DNA of 64,000 nt from the NCBI GenBank assembly GCA_023091665.1, contig JALJCQ010000006.1:1-64000 (forward strand), in the 5' to 3' direction. Under the pieces are notes generated by a model. The model had not been told where the DNA came from. It saw nothing but the letters and a program-made list of their open reading frames with translations, and did no database searches. Origin of the DNA: Pythium myriotylum (Eukaryota > Oomycota > Peronosporomycetes > Pythiales > Pythiaceae). Below, in pieces: positions 60,001-64,000 of this stretch; the stretch's first letter is position 1, and each line of letters begins with the position of its first letter. The translations under genes were made by a program, and so were the position numbers.

Positions 60001-62966
60001 GTGTCCAGCGTGCGGAAGAGTTCCGGGAACTCGGTTGAAGTGTCGAGTGGCAACTGGAACGAGATCTCGGCGCCGACGTTGCTGAGCAAACGTCCACTTG
60101 GGATGCGGCTCATGATGAAGTCAAGCACGCGTGAGTCGTCGCATCCTTCCTGCTTGACGATGGTGAGATTGTAGCCAGCGCCATAGCGGTTCTTGAGGAA
60201 GAGCGACGAGCCGCAGCAGCGCACATCGCCCTCGGCCATGATCGCAATGCGGTCGCCCAGGATGTCAGCCTCGTCCATGAAGTGCGTCGTGAGCACGAGC
60301 ACGCGGTTCTGGCGGTTGTTCATCAGAATCTCCCACGTGCTTCGGCGCGAGTACGGGTCCATGCCGGACGTCGGCTCATCCAGGAACACGAGCGAGCTGT
60401 CACCCAGCAGCGAGATCGCCACCGAGAGCTTGCGCTTCATGCCGCCCGACAGAGCACTAGAGAGCACATTGCGCTTGTCCTTGAGTCCGACCTCGGCGAT
60501 CTTGTTCTCGACTTCAGCGGTGAGTGCTTCGCCCGTAAAGCCCTTGATGCGCGCGTAAAAGTCGAGGTGCTCCGCGACGGTGAGCATCGGGTAGAGCACA
60601 TCGTGCTGGAAGCAGATGCCGAGCGACTCGCGAAGCTCGTCCATGTCCTGGCGAATTGACAAACCGCGGAAGGTCGCGTCACCCGCCGAGGCCTCAAGCA
60701 CACCCGTGAGCATCGAGATGAGGGTGGTCTTGCCGGCGCCGTTGTGACCAAGCAAACACGTGATCTGGCCACTGTACATGTTCAAGTGGAGGTTCTTGAC
60801 CGCAACTTTCTCGCCACCGGGCACTGAGAAAACCTTGCGCAGGCCCTGAACGCAAAGAGCTGAACCGTTTAGCTCCTGCTCGGCGAGATCAGCGCTGACA
60901 GTCTCGATGTTTGGGTTGACTGGTACCGTGACGTCTGAGGTCATCTCGCCAAGCGGACCTGCTGGGCGCCGAGACTGGTCTCGACGTTTGCGCCAGTAGC
61001 TCGGGCTGAGAGGGAAGTACCACTTCTCGGCCGTACCATAGGTCTTGGGAACAACTTTCTCGAGGTACAGGCCGATGACTGTATACAGCACGGCATCGAC
61101 AGCGAGCAACAATAGCGCTGTGCTCATCTTGTAATTGTTGATCGAAGTCGAAAGATTGGAAAAGTTGATACCAACGTGGGTTGTCTCGGACTTTGCGAGC
61201 GTCTGCACGGCGAAGACCATGGCCGTGGGGGAGAGTAGGCTCGCGACCTGCTTGGACGACTCGGACGATGAATCATTGAACGTGTTCGACACAGCGTAGA
61301 GCAAGAAGAAACCGATAATACCGACGTACGCGCCCGTGCGTGCCTTGGAAAAGACCGAGCTCACCATGAAGGAGTAGCCGAGAATGCTCAAGTTGAAGAG
61401 GAAGAAGAAGAGAAACACCACGAAGATGTTGGAGCTGACGAAGAGGCCAGCGCGCGCAGCAATGACCTGCAGCACCGACGCGATCAGGATAATCGTGATG
61501 TACGTGATGTACCACGAGAGCACGATGCTTGACTCTTTGACGCCGAGGATCTTCATGAGCTCTCTCGCGCGTGTCTCGCGTTCTGAGATAAGACTCACAA
61601 GAATCTTCGAGAGTGTTGTGAGGTTGGTCATGATGAAGAAAATCGGGAACAAGTTCTCAGTGATGTCGTAGAATGTCGACTTGGTGTAGTTGTCGACAGG
61701 GAAAGGAGACGTCAAGGAGCCGAGGTACGGCTGGGGAGCCAGGCGCAGTGGCGTCACGACAGTCTCCTTCGCATTGCTCGAGACAGTAATATTGACGCTG
61801 GTTGTGCCTGCCAAAGCTGACGCAACCTGCATGATCGCCGGGTCCTGCGTGATAGTTTTCAGGAATCTCACGTCGAGCTCGTCGCTGGTCTTGGCTACGG
61901 CGTTGGTCGCCTGGCAGACGCCCGTGGTCGACTGGTTGGTCTTGCTCCACGCGGGCATGCAGTTCACGAAGCGAGCGACGAGCGTCTGCAGCGTCATGAA
62001 ACCGCCGGCCGCGTACTGCTGGTAGGTCTTCGTGCCGATGCTGCGCTGGAACTGGTCCCAGGCAGACGCGCCGGCGTCGACAGTCTGCGGCACATACCGC
62101 ACGTCATCGTTGTTGCCAGTGTACGTGCTGTTAAGGCGCAGCGTGTATTCGATGGGCGCGTACGAGCCGATGGCATCGTCCGTCGGGAACTGGTCGAACA
62201 CGATCGCGCCGAAGATGCGCGGCTGCGACGAGTTTTTGGCGTAATCGTTCGACTTGACGTACGTCTCGAGATCTTTTTCGGTGTTATAGAAGACGACGCT
62301 GTCGGCAAGCGAAGGCACCACCAGAGAAGACGTGCTGGATACGTTGAGGCTCACTGTTGGATACCACTTGGCGACGGTCTCGTAAAAGTACTGACGCGTA
62401 AACGGGACGTCGGGCGCGATCGCTAGTTTGAACGGAGATACGCGACCCTCGCACGACTCTGGAAGCGCGTAGGGAGACGATGAGTTCAGGCTCACGCGGC
62501 CGCCAAATACAAGCTCCTGTTGGCACAGGCTCTTCTTTGCGGCCTCGAAATTGTGGACGCCGCGGCTGAAATCGAACGAGCGCTGGCTCATGTGCAGCAG
62601 GAGGCCCGTGAGCGAGGTCTCCTGGACAGCGTATCGTGCCGCAAAGCTCGGAGCGACCAGCGTGTCACCGTCGCCGCCGGTCGGGTCGAACAGATTGTAC
62701 TTGTCGTCGTCGTCCGAGAAGCCCGCGGGCACGTCGTAGTCGGTGGTCTGGTGCTTGATGATGCCGAGCAGCAGCACGAAGAGCGCCGGTAGCAAGAGCT
62801 CAAACGCGAGGCTGCGCGGATTCTTGGTCTTGAGCCACCAGTTCTTGCGCAGCAGCGTGGGCACGAAGCGCAGATTCGACTTGGTGGCTGGCACGTCCCC
62901 GGCGTCGCTGGTCGTGCGGCGGTAGGGCGACCGCGGCGAGAGCTCAACTGTCTGTGTTCGCTGCAT
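57024..62966 (-). CDS. Full-length ABC transporter, subfamily A
   Basis: This intronless frame encodes 1980 residues with ATG at 62966. The two-fold layout is TMD1-NBD1-TMD2-NBD2. Each TMD starts with one helix (for example RSLAFELLLPALFVLLLGII) followed by a large exocytoplasmic loop with N-glycosylation sites. NBD1 has Walker A GHNGAGKTT (about residue 738), signature LSGGMKRKLS (about 837) and Walker B LVFLDEPTSGMDP. NBD2 has Walker A GINGAGKTT (about 1592), signature LSGGNKRKLS (about 1690) and Walker B ILFLDEPSTGMDP. The big extracellular loops and the FAxxKGxxxxELD-type regulatory segments are typical of ABCA proteins, which move lipids or sterol-like substrates. All catalytic motifs are intact, so it should be an active ATPase. 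Confidence 0.95.
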   Translation of the reverse strand: MQRTQTVELSPRSPYRRTTSDAGDVPATKSNLRFVPTLLRKNWWLKTKNPRSLAFELLLPALFVLLLGIIKHQTTDYDVPAGFSDDDDKYNLFDPTGGDGDTLVAPSFAARYAVQETSLTGLLLHMSQRSFDFSRGVHNFEAAKKSLCQQELVFGGRVSLNSSSPYALPESCEGRVSPFKLAIAPDVPFTRQYFYETVAKWYPTVSLNVSSTSSLVVPSLADSVVFYNTEKDLETYVKSNDYAKNSSQPRIFGAIVFDQFPTDDAIGSYAPIEYTLRLNSTYTGNNDDVRYVPQTVDAGASAWDQFQRSIGTKTYQQYAAGGFMTLQTLVARFVNCMPAWSKTNQSTTGVCQATNAVAKTSDELDVRFLKTITQDPAIMQVASALAGTTSVNITVSSNAKETVVTPLRLAPQPYLGSLTSPFPVDNYTKSTFYDITENLFPIFFIMTNLTTLSKILVSLISERETRARELMKILGVKESSIVLSWYITYITIILIASVLQVIAARAGLFVSSNIFVVFLFFFLFNLSILGYSFMVSSVFSKARTGAYVGIIGFFLLYAVSNTFNDSSSESSKQVASLLSPTAMVFAVQTLAKSETTHVGINFSNLSTSINNYKMSTALLLLAVDAVLYTVIGLYLEKVVPKTYGTAEKWYFPLSPSYWRKRRDQSRRPAGPLGEMTSDVTVPVNPNIETVSADLAEQELNGSALCVQGLRKVFSVPGGEKVAVKNLHLNMYSGQITCLLGHNGAGKTTLISMLTGVLEASAGDATFRGLSIRQDMDELRESLGICFQHDVLYPMLTVAEHLDFYARIKGFTGEALTAEVENKIAEVGLKDKRNVLSSALSGGMKRKLSVAISLLGDSSLVFLDEPTSGMDPYSRRSTWEILMNNRQNRVLVLTTHFMDEADILGDRIAIMAEGDVRCCGSSLFLKNRYGAGYNLTIVKQEGCDDSRVLDFIMSRIPSGRLLSNVGAEISFQLPLDTSTEFPELFRTLDTKLDALQLLSYGISVTTLEEVFIKVAEAADDEHNQQHTLQNKVKLHEEMPSTPKAPSARVELRDLFFAQFRAIFQKRFRVAKRDRKYVMVSLLLPVSWLIIGLSLLEAGELTKQDPKIVLSTDGLLAKTPNDQIILPSYCQTSSGDWCSSVLDSSSVFTGATPVKLDDSVIGNPPYAQADPTVFGVHYTSPTVDPNDATGYLLRLSEAVYTRGYNESVEAQFAAFLAHSDSNTSVLSYNVLVNTTVTHGAAIFKGLMDQSIYRVFAKQASPSMDVGSLSLKLTNHPLPQTASTTALMSGFLSLSACIFIAIAMGYYPASIVVFLVNERHPDHNAKHQQLVSGVSLQAFWLANFAWDYLVYLIPAGFSLALIQAYDLSALTGSSKCVNCASDTFTAVVVLFVLFGVAVVPYAYAWSFAFRDGPAAQTKMVLINFVLGLVLLILSYILDSIDSTYNTNQSLKWIYRFSPIYSLADGLVDLAVLSQINGGSKQLKSTRPTEPFALDNAGYEMIFLIIDAAIFFTLAVGMDFALTFPKVKALVSKDPHTTVERELLDEDVAAEAERVNLGRADGDMIVLKGLRKVYPKGGKVAVKNLSFGLPRGECFGFLGINGAGKTTTMKMLTGDIVPTSGSATLAGFDILSQQLDVRREIGYCPQFDALIDLLSVREHLELFAQIKGVSAGELDAVVKEKMTQLNLLDFENKLAGSLSGGNKRKLSVAIAMIGSPSILFLDEPSTGMDPVSRRFMWDAISEISTYNKQSTVVLTTHSMEECEALCTRVGIMVGGGLQCLGSIQHLKSRFGDGLMLDAKLLAPAAADVSELALRHFASLDTRIARSEIRDAFTRLGKPVWEAKLVNTHPTGYAVVHALDRDEYVLASTLATWWLGEQRYEALTAFLKKNFGHNVELLEHRNDSCWFKIRADEDDALAVQRLRLSNVFAAIESSKAQLGVREYSVSQTTLEQIFNAFASKQGVDELIPTTPVPVRRSGSSMPILG

Positions 62967-63676
62967 CGTCGAGACGACCGAGTCGGAACGCAGAGCAACG
63001 GAGCTGGCCGTGTGTGAGTTAGAGAGAAAGAGGCGTGTGTGGGGTGGAGAGGAGATCGCTAAGTGAGCCCAAGAGCACCAAGCGATATTTTTTTGTCGGT
63101 CCCATGAGAAAAGCCAGCAGGGAGCTCTAGTACCATCATTCTCCCGACGATTGTAAACAGGATTGCGCCCACACTGAGCATTGTGCCACCGATCTACTGA
63201 TTTAACGTGAATTCTTCATAACTATGGAAGACAGTATGCGGGAAAAATTTTCGGCTGCGAGTCTTCGAAAAGTCCAGCGAAATGCGGAAACAGATCTGCG
63301 ACAGCCGGCCGCTGCAAAGCTGCGTTTCGATGCTCGCTGCCCGATCGGCCAACAAAAAGTAGAGATAAATACTACAAATTCAGTATATCAACAGCAAGTG
63401 AGCCGGGGCTCTCTTCACGGAGTTGACACTGGTGGGCTCGCAGTGAACCCACTGGCCAATGGTGAGACCTCTCGTCATCACTAGTCGACCTGACACGGAA
63501 GGCGGTCGATGTTGATGCTGGATTACGCTGGCGTGGACCTAAATTAGGAAACGCGAAGTCACCCGAGCCAAAGTCCGTCGTGATGATGCCGGATTATGCT
63601 GCGTGGTCCTACTTTAGGTCGCTGACGTGTTGATGGTGGTTTATGCTGGCGACCGAGATCGCATGGGTACGCTGTC
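62967..63676. other. Intergenic region with short degenerate repeats
   Basis: This region holds the ABCA promoter. An 86-codon frame at 63224-63484 (ATG present) has no recognisable feature and is not called. Between 63507 and 63652 a motif like GATGNTGGATTANGCTG-GCGTGG recurs three times with variation (about 63511, 63584, 63632), twice followed by CCTA-NNTTAGG. This is perhaps a decayed tandem repeat or mobile-element end. Confidence 0.45.
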
Positions 63677-64000
63677 CTACGCGATGTTGCTCTTGTAGCC
63701 ATCGGTCGACTGATCTAAACGCTTTAGAGGGAACACTGTTGCAACTGTCACGTTTGTTTCATCGAAGCACCGCTGAGGCGGGGTCCCTGATTTGCACAAG
63801 CAGACTTCGGCGATCACAAGATGTGCTTGAACCGACTGTCTTTGGTTAACACCTGTCTTCGCTTCGGTGAGCTCAAACAGTCGAGCTGCCGCAGTCTCTG
63901 TATTCACGAGGTCAGTCATTCGAATTGGATGCGACTTCATCAACCTGTAAACCAGATCGACGCGAAAACGTCCCAACAATTCCACGGCAAAATGCCGGTC
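63677..64000 (-). CDS. Partial unidentified gene at window edge
   Basis: A minus-strand frame is open from the right edge (64000) to a stop at 63677, about 108 codons, with no ATG near its beginning, so the gene probably starts outside the window. The peptide begins around FAVELLGRFRVDLVYRLMK and is mostly hydrophilic. A GTGTTAACC at about 63850 and CAG at about 63789 could delimit an intron of about 60 bp, in which case the frame shown is not fully coding. I do not recognise the product. Confidence 0.3.
   Translation of the reverse strand, partial: DRHFAVELLGRFRVDLVYRLMKSHPIRMTDLVNTETAAARLFELTEAKTGVNQRQSVQAHLVIAEVCLCKSGTPPQRCFDETNVTVATVFPLKRLDQSTDGYKSNIA

Noticed and set aside
63224..63484. 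86-codon frame with ATG
   Set aside because: There is no domain, signal peptide or compositional support, and it lies in a region otherwise made of repeats.
1..64000. CRISPR arrays, bacterial operons, riboswitches or rRNA genes
   Set aside because: None was found. Introns, telomere and gene families show that the window is eukaryotic nuclear DNA.

Overview
The window is nuclear DNA from an oomycete, most probably a Pythium/Globisporangium/Lagenidium-type species. The evidence is a CCCTAAA (TTTAGGG) telomere at the left end, small GT-AG introns of about 50-95 bp in a compact GC-rich gene layout, an oomycete-type AA17 lytic polysaccharide monooxygenase, a Crinkler N-terminus with an LYLAK motif, and a large expansion of proteins with a leucine-zipper-like region followed by a START-like domain. 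The strain and species cannot be fixed from the sequence alone. All exon structures were built by hand from splice motifs, reading-frame phase and comparison between paralogs.

Layout. 1-576 is a terminal telomere array. It is fused directly to a 5'-truncated Penelope-like reverse transcriptase (578-1585) that reads away from the chromosome end. Two short interstitial telomeric blocks (about 1835-1865 and 2266-2303) follow, with a striking array of heat-shock-element-like repeats (1904-1965) between them. Then come a 62-bp direct repeat and a possible solo LTR (2738-3148). From 3.7 to 20.5 kb lie single-copy genes: a type I membrane protein, a short heme-thiolate peroxidase, a membrane-anchored subtilase with cytoplasmic zinc-finger-like repeats, a phosphopantetheine adenylyltransferase, a cationic amino-acid transporter and the TFIIH subunit SSL1/p44.

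20.6-54.9 kb is a tandem and inverted cluster of 17 close paralogs plus one divergent member of a bZIP-like/START-like family, here numbered SL1-SL18, and one relic. It is interrupted only by an AA17 LPMO gene, a multi-pass LRR membrane protein and a SWEET sugar transporter. Two near-perfect inverted repeats (22212-24550 with 29309-31655, and 49691-50835 with 52113-53257) make pairs of paralogs identical over part of their length. Their ends fall inside still-homologous coding sequence, which points to recent gene conversion within the cluster. One converted copy (SL2) has an 8-bp frameshift and another (SL5) has lost its C-terminus.

The right end holds a Crinkler-type effector gene whose reading frame is broken next to a short direct repeat, a full-length ABCA transporter, and the edge of an unidentified gene. 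The clustered family may be related to the mating-specific M96 gene family described in Phytophthora, which is tandemly arrayed and evolves in concert. That link is an inference from architecture and cannot be confirmed here.
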